DNA of 24,752 nucleotides from CAJQQY01 sp964352225 (GCA_964352225.1 CAYGRM010000050.1:1-24752), one strand, 5' to 3'. Shown: positions 1 to 8,348, counted from the stretch's first letter. Numbers and translations are program-made. The notes: a model not told the origin generated them from the letters alone.

Positions 1-781
1 CCTTGAGCATAATAGTATCTGTATTGGAAAAAATTAATTCGAAATTGTTTTCTTTTTCTCTTTCACTAAGTTCATTTGGCACTAAATTTATCTCAGGCGT
101 TTTTCCATCATCTGGTGTTCGTAATTTTTCTAAATTATTGGTGGCGATTTTTATATTTCTCCATCGAACTGTTTTTCCAACCATCGAAGAATCCTTCCCT
201 ATGTCATGAACTTGCAAACCAATAAACCCTTCCGAAGTTAAATCATCTCGAAGATTGGCAGTTTGAATTCCATTTACCCAAACTCGAATCGATGATCCAA
301 TTGCTTCAATTCGATATTTATTCCAGGTTCCATTTTTAAAACCTTTTCGACCCGCTGAATTTTCACAAAGTGGATAAATCCAACCTCGCCGAGACTCATC
401 ATAAATACCTCCGCTGAATCCTCGTGAACTCGGATCTACTTCGACTTGATAACCATGAACAGCTCCTTCCTGATAAGTTGGAATGGAATTACTTCGAATT
501 TGAATTCCAGAATTAAGTGGTTCATCTACTTTTACTTCTAACTCTAAAATAAAATCAGCGTACATTTTTTTTGTACATAAAAATGTGTTGGGTGTATTTA
601 ATTTTGCTGTTCCAACCAACTCTTTTTCTTCGATGGAATACTCCGCCGTTCCATTTTTGACTTCCCAGTTATTGAGGTTTTGTTCATTAAAAAGTAATTC
701 CCAATCGGAAGACTTAATATGTTTGTCTGGTGATTCACAGGAAAAAATTAGAAAGGAAATAAAAAGTAAAAACCACTTCAT
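1..781 (-). CDS. DUF1080 (3-keto-disaccharide hydrolase-like) lipoprotein, 3' end outside window
   Basis: The frame opens at the ATG at 781-779 and stays open to the window edge for 260 codons, so the C-terminus is missing. The N-terminus is a lipoprotein signal (MKWFLLFISFLIFSC) with the acylated Cys at residue 15. Residues about 26-212 read as one DUF1080 domain: WELLFNEQNLNNW at the start, SGIQIRS and GYQVEVDP in the middle, and FIGLQVHD near the end. After a linker, LSEREKENNFELIF looks like the start of a second DUF1080 domain, which the window cuts. DUF1080 is a concanavalin-like fold found in 3-keto-glycoside hydrolases and many surface lipoproteins, so a role in sugar breakdown in the envelope is inferred. 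It diverges from the cytochrome-c dehydrogenase lipoprotein with only 35 bp between the starts. Family confident; substrate unknown. Confidence 0.85.
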   Translation of the reverse strand, partial: MKWFLLFISFLIFSCESPDKHIKSSDWELLFNEQNLNNWEVKNGTAEYSIEEKELVGTAKLNTPNTFLCTKKMYADFILELEVKVDEPLNSGIQIRSNSIPTYQEGAVHGYQVEVDPSSRGFSGGIYDESRRGWIYPLCENSAGRKGFKNGTWNKYRIEAIGSSIRVWVNGIQTANLRDDLTSEGFIGLQVHDIGKDSSMVGKTVRWRNIKIATNNLEKLRTPDDGKTPEINLVPNELSEREKENNFELIFSNTDTIMLK

Positions 782-816
782 TAGTAATCTTTTTTATTTT
801 TAGGAAAAATTTAGAA

Positions 817-3066
817 ATGCCACAAATCAAATATCTACTTTTTATTTTAATCTTTTTTATTTCTTGTCAACCTGAATCCTCAACTAAAATATCAGAACCC
901 GAAATTGACTTGAGTGATTTTATTTTACGAGACAATTTTGAAATTGAACTTATTGCTTCCGAGCCTTTGATCGAAGCACCTGTGGCTATGACTTTTGATA
1001 ATCAAGGTAGAATTTGGGTGATGGAAATGCCAGACTACATGCCCAATATTCATGGAAGTGATGAAGATGTGGCACGTGGGCGTATTGTTATTTTAGAAGA
1101 CGAAAATGGAAATGGTCGGATGGATCATGCAAAAGTTTTTTTGGAAAAATTGCATCAACCACGAGCGATGGCATTAGTTTATGGAGGGCTACTTTATGCT
1201 GAGGCACCCAATCTTTATTTTGTAGAGATCGAAAATGACCAACCTAAAAATCGAGTGCTCGTCGATAGTCTTTATGCTGTTGGAGGCAATGTAGAACATC
1301 AACCCAATGGGCTGATGATGAATCTTGATAATTGGATTTACAATGCAAAAAGTAATTTTAGATATCGAAGAATTAATGGTGTTTGGAAAAAGGAACCCAC
1401 TCATTTTCGAGGGCAATGGGGAATCACTCATGATGATTATGGACGACTTTTTTATAATGACAATTCGAATCCTTTGTACGGAGATTTTGTGATGCCGAAT
1501 CAAATGACTCACAATAAGTTTTTACATCCAAAAGAAGGAGTTGGGAAAAATATTTGTGTCGATAGAAGTTTGTATCCTTTGCAATCAACGGCAGTCAATC
1601 GTGGATACATGGATGGGATGTTGGACGAAGAAGGGAAGCTGATTTCATTCACTTCAGCATGTTCGCCGATGATTTATCGAGGGAATAATTTTGATGAAAA
1701 GTATGATGGAAATGCATTCGTTTGCGCTCCCGAAATTAATGCAATCAAAAGAATCACCTTGTCTGAAAAAGATTCAGAAATTGAAGGACAACCTGCGTGG
1801 AATGACAAAGAGTTCTTGATCACACCTGACGAAGGTTTCCGACCGGTGAATTTAAATAATGCTCCTGACGGAAGTTTTTATATCACAGATATGCATCGTG
1901 GAATTATTCAACATAAAGTTTACATGACTGCGTATTTGAAAACACAAATTGAAGAAAGGCAATTGGATACGATTGTAAATTCAGGGCGAATTTTTAGAGT
2001 TTTTCAAACTCGTCTGCCGAATAGGCAGAAAGAAAATAAATCAGAAAATATTGACTTAGAAAAATTCGACGATGAAGAATTATGTGATTTGTTAAAAAAT
2101 AAAAATGGGTGGCTTCGAGATCGAGCACAACAATTATTGATTCATCGAAATGCCTCAGATGTGATTAATGAACTAAAATCTATTGCAATAAATTCAGAAA
2201 ATCATTTGGCTCAAATTCATTCCTATTGGACATTGGAAGGCTTGAATGCTTTAGATGAATCAGTTTTGTTAGCGACTCAAAATGATTGGCATCCGAAAGT
2301 AATTACTACCACGATTAGACTTCTAGAAAATTTCTCCAACAATTCTTCTGAAAATATTTTGAAAAAATATGATCAATTTTTTCAATTAAAAAATAAAGAA
2401 ATTGATGTGCAATTAGCGTTTTCAATTTCCAATATAAAATACCCAAAAGGTGTATATGTCTTGTTATTAAAATTGAATCAACGCTACCCAAATGATGAAT
2501 TCATCGCAGAGGCAATCGTTAGCGGCTTGCAAGGAAAGGAAAAATTATTTTTAGATTTTATAAAAAAAGAAGGAAGTAATATTTTGAAAAGTAAGCTAAA
2601 TCAAGTTTTAGAAAATGTCAAAAATGATCATCCAAATCGAATTTTTAAACAAGTGAAAATTGGTATGGACGATAAAACGGTTGGACGAGATTTATTCAAT
2701 ATCCATTGTGCAGCTTGCCACGGAATTGGCGGGGAAGGAATCCAAAATTTAGCTCCTTCATTGCTCAACGCAGACTTAGTTGAAATGAATTCAGAAGTGG
2801 TCACTTCAATAATTTTACATGGCTTGCAAGGGGAAATTACTATCGAAGGAAAGCCTGTGAAATTTAATGCAGCTATGCCTGGTCTAAAAGATAATGAGGA
2901 ATTGGCTGATGAAAAAATTGCAGCAATTACAGCTTATGTAAAAAATGCTTTTAGTCTTAGTCCGCAAGGAATTGAATTTGAAAAAGTGAAAGAGTTGAGA
3001 AGTGAAATTCCGAAAGAGGGAGAACTATTTTCCGAAAAAGAATTAATGAAAAAGTATAAAAAATAA
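817..3066 (+). CDS. PVC-type membrane-bound dehydrogenase lipoprotein with C-terminal cytochrome c domain
   Basis: This 749-residue protein starts with a lipoprotein signal ending in FFISC (Cys17). Residues about 32-420 match the PVC-type dehydrogenase beta-propeller, seen in FEIELIASEPLIEAPVAMTF and GRIWVMEMPDY near the start and in PDGSFYITDMHRG. A helical stretch (about 425-600) looks like the HEAT-like repeats usual in these proteins. The C-terminal cytochrome c has one haem site, C631-A-A-C634-H635, with Met687 (AAMPGL) as the likely distal ligand. Family knowledge suggests an envelope oxidoreductase, often for sugars, passing electrons to its own haem; the substrate cannot be read. A TAnnTTTG-like box (718-725) lies inside the divergent DUF1080 gene, so this gene's promoter may sit in its neighbour. 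A long palindrome follows the stop. Confidence 0.88.
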   Translation: MPQIKYLLFILIFFISCQPESSTKISEPEIDLSDFILRDNFEIELIASEPLIEAPVAMTFDNQGRIWVMEMPDYMPNIHGSDEDVARGRIVILEDENGNGRMDHAKVFLEKLHQPRAMALVYGGLLYAEAPNLYFVEIENDQPKNRVLVDSLYAVGGNVEHQPNGLMMNLDNWIYNAKSNFRYRRINGVWKKEPTHFRGQWGITHDDYGRLFYNDNSNPLYGDFVMPNQMTHNKFLHPKEGVGKNICVDRSLYPLQSTAVNRGYMDGMLDEEGKLISFTSACSPMIYRGNNFDEKYDGNAFVCAPEINAIKRITLSEKDSEIEGQPAWNDKEFLITPDEGFRPVNLNNAPDGSFYITDMHRGIIQHKVYMTAYLKTQIEERQLDTIVNSGRIFRVFQTRLPNRQKENKSENIDLEKFDDEELCDLLKNKNGWLRDRAQQLLIHRNASDVINELKSIAINSENHLAQIHSYWTLEGLNALDESVLLATQNDWHPKVITTTIRLLENFSNNSSENILKKYDQFFQLKNKEIDVQLAFSISNIKYPKGVYVLLLKLNQRYPNDEFIAEAIVSGLQGKEKLFLDFIKKEGSNILKSKLNQVLENVKNDHPNRIFKQVKIGMDDKTVGRDLFNIHCAACHGIGGEGIQNLAPSLLNADLVEMNSEVVTSIILHGLQGEITIEGKPVKFNAAMPGLKDNEELADEKIAAITAYVKNAFSLSPQGIEFEKVKELRSEIPKEGELFSEKELMKKYKK

Positions 3067-3080
3067 TGGGTTAAAAAATT

Positions 3081-3139
3081 AACGCAGAGGCATAGAGGCA
3101 CAGAGAATTCCGTTCTCTGCGCCTCTGTGTCTCCGCGTT
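3081..3139. repeat. Long REP-like palindrome between convergent genes
   Basis: Two 27-base arms (3081-3107 and 3113-3139) flank a 5-base loop, ttccg. They match at 23 of 27 positions. On either strand, two of the four mismatches become G-U pairs. The arms are GC-rich (cgcagagg and cctctg units) in an AT-rich region. The element sits 14 bp after the stop of the dehydrogenase gene and 28 bp from the stop of the convergent S9 peptidase gene, so it could act as a bidirectional transcription stop. No long T-run follows on either side, so it is not a textbook intrinsic terminator. Confidence 0.75.
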
Positions 3140-3167
3140 CAAGATAAAAAACTAAGGTTAAATCTTT

Positions 3168-5549
3168 TCAGCTTTTTTTCTTTTTTACATGTTTATCCAT
3201 CCATTCCGTCATTTCCCAAAGCATGTGCATAATTGATTCGCGCGCTTGATAACCATGACTTTCATGAGGTAGCATCACCAATCGAACCGTCGCACCATGA
3301 CCTTTTAGTGCAGCATAAAATCGTTCACTTTGCATAGGATAAGTTCCTGAATTATTATCTGCATTTCCATGAATTAATAATAGAGGAGTTTTGATTTTAT
3401 CAGCATGAACGAATGGAGACATGTTAAAATAAGTTTCAGGAGTTTCCCAAAAAGTTCGCTCCTCGGACTGAAAACCAAAAGGAGTTAAAGTCCGATTGTA
3501 TGCACCACTCCGAGCAATTCCTGCAGCAAATAAATCTGAATGAGCCAACAAATTTGCCGTCATAAATGCACCATAAGAATGGCCACCAACAACCAAACGA
3601 TTTTTATCAGCAATGCCCATAGCTACAATTTTATCAATTGCCGCTTCCGCATCCATGACCAATTGTTCTCTAAAATTCTCATTAGGTTCTTCATCACCTT
3701 CACCAACGATTGGCATTCCGAAATCATCAAAGACGGCATAACCCTGTGTTACCCAAAATATTGGCGACGCCCAATACAAACGAGTAAATTCGTGAGGCGA
3801 ATCACTTACTTGACCCGCAGCATTGGCACTTTTGTATTCACGTGGATATGCCCACATGAGCACCGGAAGTTGACCATCTTTTTTTGGATCGTAATTAGCG
3901 GGGATATACATGGTTCCAGTCAACTCGATACCATCTTTACGTTGATATTTAACCAACTCTTTTTTCACTCCATTTAACGATTCGTAAGGATTTTTGAAAA
4001 AAGTAAGTTGCTTATTCTTCTTTGAATTAATGTCTTTGATAAAGTAATTTGGTGGTTCTTCCTTAGATTCTCGACGGGTCAAAATAGTACCTTTTTCAAT
4101 ATCTAAAATCTCCACAGGTACTTCATAATAAGGTGCTGCTGATCTCCAAAGTCGAGTTGATTTTTTTTCAGCTAAATCAAATCTATCAATGAATGGGCGA
4201 TTGCCTTCATCTGATGCACCTTGTCCTGAGAGGTAAAGTGTTTTTCCTTCATCAGATGTCAAAAGTACACGACGACCATATTGATTTCGATGAGTTTCAA
4301 AGCCTCCAGGGCTATTATATCGATCTTCCCAAGAACGATCAAAAATAACTTTTTTGCCTTCGCTAGGATCTGACGGGTTCCAGCTGTTGGTGATTTCTCG
4401 TCGAGTTTCCCACTTCCATTCGGAAGCGATGGCAAGTCCATTATTACCCCAAATCACACCTCCATATCTTAATTCAAAGCTAAGTCCCTCTTGTGCTCTA
4501 TCCTTGAAAGGAGCAGATTTAAAAAACATTTTATCTCGAATTTCTACTTCCTTTTTTGGATCACCTTCGTCCTGTGCTTCCACCCAATAAACAGTAGCGG
4601 GAGCATCTGATCGCCAAGTAAAATTACGTGGTCCAGTTCGAGTTGCACCAAATCCTTTTGGAATATTTTCGGCAGAAGGAATCTGAGCAAGGTTTGTAAT
4701 ATCGTTTCCATCTTTATCATAAATATCGATATCAAATGGAAATCGAGAAAAAGGAACGATGTAAGAAAAAGGCCTTTTTACGGTATAAATCATGATGTAA
4801 TTTCCATCAGGTGAAATACTCATGCCTTTGACCATTCCAGTTTTTCCAAAAGGTCGAAGCTCCCCCGATTTGAGATCAATTTTTATTAATTCTGAAACTG
4901 TATAATATTCAAACAAGGTTTCGTCATGACGATTTTTGAGTAAATCTTGATAAGTTCTGACAGGAGCAGAGTTGCCTTCGTTAGATTGGATGGTTGGACC
5001 AATTGGTCGGATATCTTCTTTTGGAGTTATCCCTCGATGTGAATTTATTTTTTTATAAATAATCGTTTTACTATCTGAAAACCAAGCGTAAGGTAAACCA
5101 CCCATGGCATCATTTACATTGGCTTCGGTTAATTTTTTGGCTCGCGCTTTTTCCAAATCAGCAGTCCATAACTCTAATCCATTTTCTTTCGTGATGGTAA
5201 AAACTATGCTTGAACCATCAGGTGACCAACTTACATTTTCAATTTTGGGATCATCTGGAAGACCTTCGATTTCTGTTTCCACATTTCCATCTACCGTTTT
5301 TATTTTCATGCTATTGAAATGAGAAGAACGACTCGAGCCATTAGTTCGAGGATTTATTCGAATTCCCGCAAGGCGTAATTCTTCCTGAGCCACCTCTTCA
5401 ATTGAGGGTAAACTAGCTCTGCCTAACAATAACATTACTTTCCCGGAAGGGCTCAAACTTGCTCCGGGAGTTGGAGGGGCATCAATCAAATCAACGATTG
5501 CTTTGGGAGGCATTTGATAGCCTAAATTATTTTGTGCGTTTAAATTCAT
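3168..5549 (-). CDS. S9 family (prolyl oligopeptidase-type) serine peptidase, glutamyl-endopeptidase-like
   Basis: The 793-residue product has the S9 layout: a beta-propeller over about residues 20-520 (SWSPDGSSIVFT and SISPDGNYIMIY are blades) and a C-terminal alpha/beta hydrolase domain. The nucleophile is S658 in GGHSYGAF, the acid is probably D731 in HGNADNN, and H765 in HESHGY completes the triad. The total length and HESHGY ending resemble the S9D glutamyl peptidases, so cleavage of peptides in the envelope or periplasm is expected. The ATG at 5549-5547 gives no signal peptide. However, the same frame upstream (ILFCLNIT before MNLNAQ) looks like the core of one and then meets a TGA, so the true N-terminus may be frameshifted or lost. 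A terminator at 5681-5719 separates it from the gene upstream, so it probably has its own promoter. Confidence 0.9.
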   Translation of the reverse strand: MNLNAQNNLGYQMPPKAIVDLIDAPPTPGASLSPSGKVMLLLGRASLPSIEEVAQEELRLAGIRINPRTNGSSRSSHFNSMKIKTVDGNVETEIEGLPDDPKIENVSWSPDGSSIVFTITKENGLELWTADLEKARAKKLTEANVNDAMGGLPYAWFSDSKTIIYKKINSHRGITPKEDIRPIGPTIQSNEGNSAPVRTYQDLLKNRHDETLFEYYTVSELIKIDLKSGELRPFGKTGMVKGMSISPDGNYIMIYTVKRPFSYIVPFSRFPFDIDIYDKDGNDITNLAQIPSAENIPKGFGATRTGPRNFTWRSDAPATVYWVEAQDEGDPKKEVEIRDKMFFKSAPFKDRAQEGLSFELRYGGVIWGNNGLAIASEWKWETRREITNSWNPSDPSEGKKVIFDRSWEDRYNSPGGFETHRNQYGRRVLLTSDEGKTLYLSGQGASDEGNRPFIDRFDLAEKKSTRLWRSAAPYYEVPVEILDIEKGTILTRRESKEEPPNYFIKDINSKKNKQLTFFKNPYESLNGVKKELVKYQRKDGIELTGTMYIPANYDPKKDGQLPVLMWAYPREYKSANAAGQVSDSPHEFTRLYWASPIFWVTQGYAVFDDFGMPIVGEGDEEPNENFREQLVMDAEAAIDKIVAMGIADKNRLVVGGHSYGAFMTANLLAHSDLFAAGIARSGAYNRTLTPFGFQSEERTFWETPETYFNMSPFVHADKIKTPLLLIHGNADNNSGTYPMQSERFYAALKGHGATVRLVMLPHESHGYQARESIMHMLWEMTEWMDKHVKKKKS

Positions 5550-5599
5550 GGTAATATTTAAGCAAAATAAAATTCAAGGAGAATATTTTTGAGTGAAAT

Positions 5600-5633
5600 T
5601 TCTGTAAACATAATATTGTTTTTGTTCACAGAA
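5600..5633. promoter_or_regulatory. Inverted repeat upstream of the S9 peptidase gene
   Basis: The arms ttctgtaaaca (5600-5610) and tgttcacagaa (5623-5633) are complementary at 10 of 11 positions, with 12 bases between them. The dyad lies 51-84 bp upstream of the S9 peptidase ATG, after the preceding terminator, where its promoter should be. It may be an operator or a 5'-UTR hairpin. No regulator can be named. Confidence 0.35.
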
Positions 5634-5680
5634 AAATTACTAATTAAAGCAGCAAGAAAAGGAAATGTTTACTTTTTGGA

Positions 5681-5719
5681 AAAGAAAAGCGGTGTTAACG
5701 CTAGAGCGCTAACACCGCT
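5681..5719 (-). terminator. Intrinsic terminator after the DUF3299-like gene
   Basis: The arms agcggtgtta (5688-5697) and taacaccgct (5710-5719) pair perfectly. An inner cgct/agcg stem extends the hairpin, with one T-G wobble on the minus strand. Read leftward, the hairpin is followed by tttcttt. It lies 24 bp after the stop codon at 5744 and would end the ABC/DUF3299 transcript. Confidence 0.8.
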
Positions 5720-5743
5720 AAGGGAGTATTAATTTTTTCAAAA

Positions 5744-6253
5744 TTACTCTTTGACTAATACTGCTTCTTCCAAAGTATAAATCAATCGGTTGATGTCGTC
5801 AGAATTAGTTTTTAATTTACCACGAAGGGTAACTGCTTCAGCAGAATATTTTACAGGCTCATTTGCCATGACCTCCATTACCGTTTCAGGACCTGCGCCT
5901 CCACAGAAGAAACACATATTATATGGAAAAGCTGAGAAAACAAATTCTTTGTGACTCTTGTAGCCTTCAACTGGGATGATATATCCTTTGATTTCAATAA
6001 CTTTATTTTCAAGTTCAAGTACTTCTTTGCTGAAAACAGGTTTGTCGACTTTGAATCCCATGATTTCATCATACTCTTTTTTGAAAGTAATTTTGCTCAA
6101 AGTCTTCCAAGTCTTTGCTGCATTTGATGGTTCAGTTGGAGCTTTGACTGTTGAAGTTTTCTTATCTTCTTGTGCTGAAGATTGCGCAGTACTTAAATTT
6201 GAAAAAGCTGCTACTAAAAAAAGGCTAAATAATGCAATCGTTATTTTTTTCAT
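5744..6253 (-). CDS. Exported DUF3299-like protein with CFFC motif
   Basis: The start at 6253 (MKKITIALFSLFLVAAFSNL) gives a clear signal peptide ending near STAQ at residues 21-24. A longer open frame to 6325 would run through a promoter-like box, so it was not used. The mature 145-residue protein has IEIKGYIIPVEG, then FVFSAFPYNMCFFCGGAGPE with Cys114 and Cys117, then VTLRGKL. This resembles the DUF3299 layout, in which a beta-strand block leads to a cysteine-containing loop, but the CxxC and GGAGPE form differs from the proline-rich loop I know of that family. The CxxC could bind metal or act in redox; this is inference. It lies 145 bp downstream of the His-rich ABC permease and probably works with it in the periplasm. 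Confidence 0.7.
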   Translation of the reverse strand: MKKITIALFSLFLVAAFSNLSTAQSSAQEDKKTSTVKAPTEPSNAAKTWKTLSKITFKKEYDEIMGFKVDKPVFSKEVLELENKVIEIKGYIIPVEGYKSHKEFVFSAFPYNMCFFCGGAGPETVMEVMANEPVKYSAEAVTLRGKLKTNSDDINRLIYTLEEAVLVKE

Positions 6254-6268
6254 ATTATTTTTTTTCTT

Positions 6269-6285
6269 CCTACCTAGTCGGTAGG
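6269..6285. repeat. Small palindrome in the 5' UTR of the DUF3299-like gene
   Basis: The 6-base arms cctacc and ggtagg enclose tagtc, and a further caggt follows on the + strand. It lies 16-32 bp upstream of the DUF3299-like ATG. It looks like the short cctgcc/ggcagg REP-type palindromes common in Bacteroidota, but only one copy is in the window. Confidence 0.4.
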
Positions 6286-6322
6286 CAGGTTTGGTAAAAA
6301 ACTCAAGCGCCTCAATCGCCCA

Positions 6323-6330
6323 CAAATATA
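6323..6330 (-). promoter_or_regulatory. Candidate -7 element for the DUF3299-like gene
   Basis: The minus strand reads TATATTTG, an exact match to the Bacteroidota -7 consensus TAnnTTTG, about 70 bp upstream of the chosen ATG. The TTG upstream is only 12 nt away, so the -33 part is poor. It would allow transcription apart from the ABC genes. Confidence 0.4.
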
Positions 6331-6398
6331 ACGTATTACTTTCAAGGAAGTAATTTAATACTTTGTTAAAGTTTGCAGTTTGGTTTTGGAAAACCGAA

Positions 6399-7715
6399 TT
6401 AGGACTCTGATAAAGTTTGAGAAATGTCTGTTCTAAATGCTTGGTATGCAGGAATTACCGCAGCAATAAAACCAATCAGTAAGGCTCCTCCAAGTAAATA
6501 AAATTCTTCTTTTAAAAATTTAGTTGCGGTAAATGAATAGTGGTATTTATCTTCCATTTGTCCTGCAAAAATGCTCATTCCAAAATGACTCAAAATAATT
6601 CCAATCACATAACCAATCACAGCTAATAATAAACCTTCAAGAATAATTAGGAAAAAAAGTTTTGCCGGAGTTGCACCCATGACTCGCATCAAGGCCAATT
6701 CATATTTTCGATCTCGCAAGGAGCTAAACAATGAAATAAAAATACTCAACCCAGAAACGAAGACAATGATCATCGCCAAATTTCTCAAAAAGCTTTCGCC
6801 CAAACTCATATTATCATACAATCGATTCAACTCGATAGCTGGTGAAGCTGCCATGACTTCGGTGTTTTCATTAATTCCTCGCAGCATTGTCAAGGCTTGA
6901 AAACTCTTTTTACTCGACTCTTTGAACTTGATTAAAATCGAAGTAATTTCTTGATCGACTTCTTCGATCAAAGGTTTTTGTGGAGTTTCATGGTCATGTC
7001 CTTCGTGATCATGGTGATCGTGACCGTCATGTTCTGCATGGTCATGTCCGTCATGATTATCAGCTGCTTCTTCGGCGGGAGCATCTTCTTCATGATCATG
7101 AACTTCCCAAATACTTTGAGTAGTCGTCAAAATTAATTGGTCAATAACTGAATTTGATTTTTGAAAAATACCAACTACTTTAAATTGACCATGCTCGTGC
7201 CCATTCATTCCGTCACTCAAAAAGCCATGTGTACTGTAAAAGGTATCACCAATTTTTAGATTAGCAATTTTGGCAACATCGGCACCGATATTCGCTTCAA
7301 AATTATTTTCCCAAATTTTTCCTTCGGCTAATTGGACATCATAAAGTTGAGGATAATCTTGAGTCGTTCCTACAATTCGAAATCCTTTATAACTATCGCC
7401 CAATGAAAGTGGAATTGCTTTATCAATTAATGGATTTCGTCCACTCAAAAAAGGCTTGACATCTTTGATTTTGACATTGCCAGTTGGATCATCGACATGA
7501 TACATATTACATAAAATCATCTGTAAAGGACTTCCCTTTGCTCCAATGACTAATGAAATACCAGCTAAATTTTTATCAAACTTTTCTTGAACTTGTTTTT
7601 CGATAAGAAAAATCATGGAAATCATTCCTACGCCCAAGGCAAATAAAACCAAACTCAACATCATATTAAGCGGCTTGTTGGTCAGATTTTTCCAAGCTAA
7701 TTTAATGTTGTTCAT
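6399..7715 (-). CDS. FtsX/MacB-like ABC transporter permease with His-rich periplasmic loop
   Basis: This 438-residue protein has the FtsX/MacB layout: one N-terminal membrane segment (about 16-37), a large extracytoplasmic domain, and three C-terminal segments (about 309-331, 352-378, 405-425). The cytoplasmic loop RDRKYELALMRVMGATP is typical of the family. The striking part is residues 206-243, with 12 His among many Asp and Glu in HDH and GHDH units, plus NGHEHG at 171-176. Such segments usually bind zinc or another divalent metal. Its start overlaps the stop of the ATPase gene by 4 bases (ATGA), so the two are translationally coupled. Metal import, metal-dependent export or metal sensing are all possible. 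By architecture it is a mechanotransmission or lipoprotein-release type permease, not a classic ZnuB-type channel. Confidence 0.87.
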   Translation of the reverse strand: MNNIKLAWKNLTNKPLNMMLSLVLFALGVGMISMIFLIEKQVQEKFDKNLAGISLVIGAKGSPLQMILCNMYHVDDPTGNVKIKDVKPFLSGRNPLIDKAIPLSLGDSYKGFRIVGTTQDYPQLYDVQLAEGKIWENNFEANIGADVAKIANLKIGDTFYSTHGFLSDGMNGHEHGQFKVVGIFQKSNSVIDQLILTTTQSIWEVHDHEEDAPAEEAADNHDGHDHAEHDGHDHHDHEGHDHETPQKPLIEEVDQEITSILIKFKESSKKSFQALTMLRGINENTEVMAASPAIELNRLYDNMSLGESFLRNLAMIIVFVSGLSIFISLFSSLRDRKYELALMRVMGATPAKLFFLIILEGLLLAVIGYVIGIILSHFGMSIFAGQMEDKYHYSFTATKFLKEEFYLLGGALLIGFIAAVIPAYQAFRTDISQTLSES

Positions 7716-8338
7716 AATGTTATTTGATTTTTTACTAAATCTCTCAATCGTCCATCATGCGTCACAATCAATAAAGTAGCGTTCGCTTCTTTCGCTTGCT
7801 GCTCCAATAATTCGATTACTTCTTGACAATTTTTATCGTCCAAAGCAGAGGTAGGTTCGTCAGCCAAAATCACCGTAGGGCGATTGACTAAGGCTCTAGC
7901 AATAGAAACTCTTTGCTTTTCTCCTTCACTTAAATTATCCGTTTTGGATTTGAATTTATGTCCTACGTTGAGTTGGTTAAGTAGCTTATAAATATATTCT
8001 TTATTGATCGCTTGCCCAGCTAATTGTTGAGCTAACATCAAATTTTCTTCTACAGTTAAGGCTCTTACGAAATAAGGTTTTTGGAAAACAATCCCAATAT
8101 TTTTTCCACGAAATTGATCTAAAGCTGTTGAAGAAAGTTGGCTAGTGTTTTTTCCATCAATCAAAATTTCTCCTTCCTTTGGTTTTCGCAAGCCACCCAG
8201 CAAATGTAAAAGAGTAGTTTTTCCACTTCCTGATTGACCGAGCAACAACCATTGTTCACCTCGCTGACAATTGATGTCGGGGAAGTCTAGCATGTTTTTC
8301 CCGTCGTAGGAATATTTTAAATTTTTGGTTTGTAACAT
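7712..8338 (-). CDS. LolD/MacB-like ABC transporter ATP-binding protein
   Basis: The 208-residue product has a complete nucleotide-binding domain: Walker A GQSGSGKTT (34-42), Q-loop near Q86 (VFQKPYF), signature LSEGEKQR (136-143), Walker B VILADEP (156-162), D-loop SALD, and His switch VTHD. The signature has E in place of the usual second G, as often seen in LolD-type proteins. It is short, as in LolD and FtsE, with no extra domain. It precedes and overlaps the His-rich permease gene by 4 bases and must form its motor. No TAnnTTTG box was found in the 150 bp upstream; that gap holds an inverted-repeat doublet, so the pair may be read from the ROK kinase transcript. Confidence 0.9.
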   Translation of the reverse strand: MLQTKNLKYSYDGKNMLDFPDINCQRGEQWLLLGQSGSGKTTLLHLLGGLRKPKEGEILIDGKNTSQLSSTALDQFRGKNIGIVFQKPYFVRALTVEENLMLAQQLAGQAINKEYIYKLLNQLNVGHKFKSKTDNLSEGEKQRVSIARALVNRPTVILADEPTSALDDKNCQEVIELLEQQAKEANATLLIVTHDGRLRDLVKNQITL

Positions 8339-8348
8339 AGTCGTTGTT

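Noticed and set aside
585..803. 72-codon + strand frame overlapping the start of the DUF1080 gene
   Set aside because: It lies antisense to a clear DUF1080 domain and has no recognisable protein features.
6951..7136. + strand frame rich in Met, Val and Ile opposite the His-rich loop
   Set aside because: It is the complement of the repeated His and Asp codons of the permease. It looks like a membrane protein only because of that codon composition.
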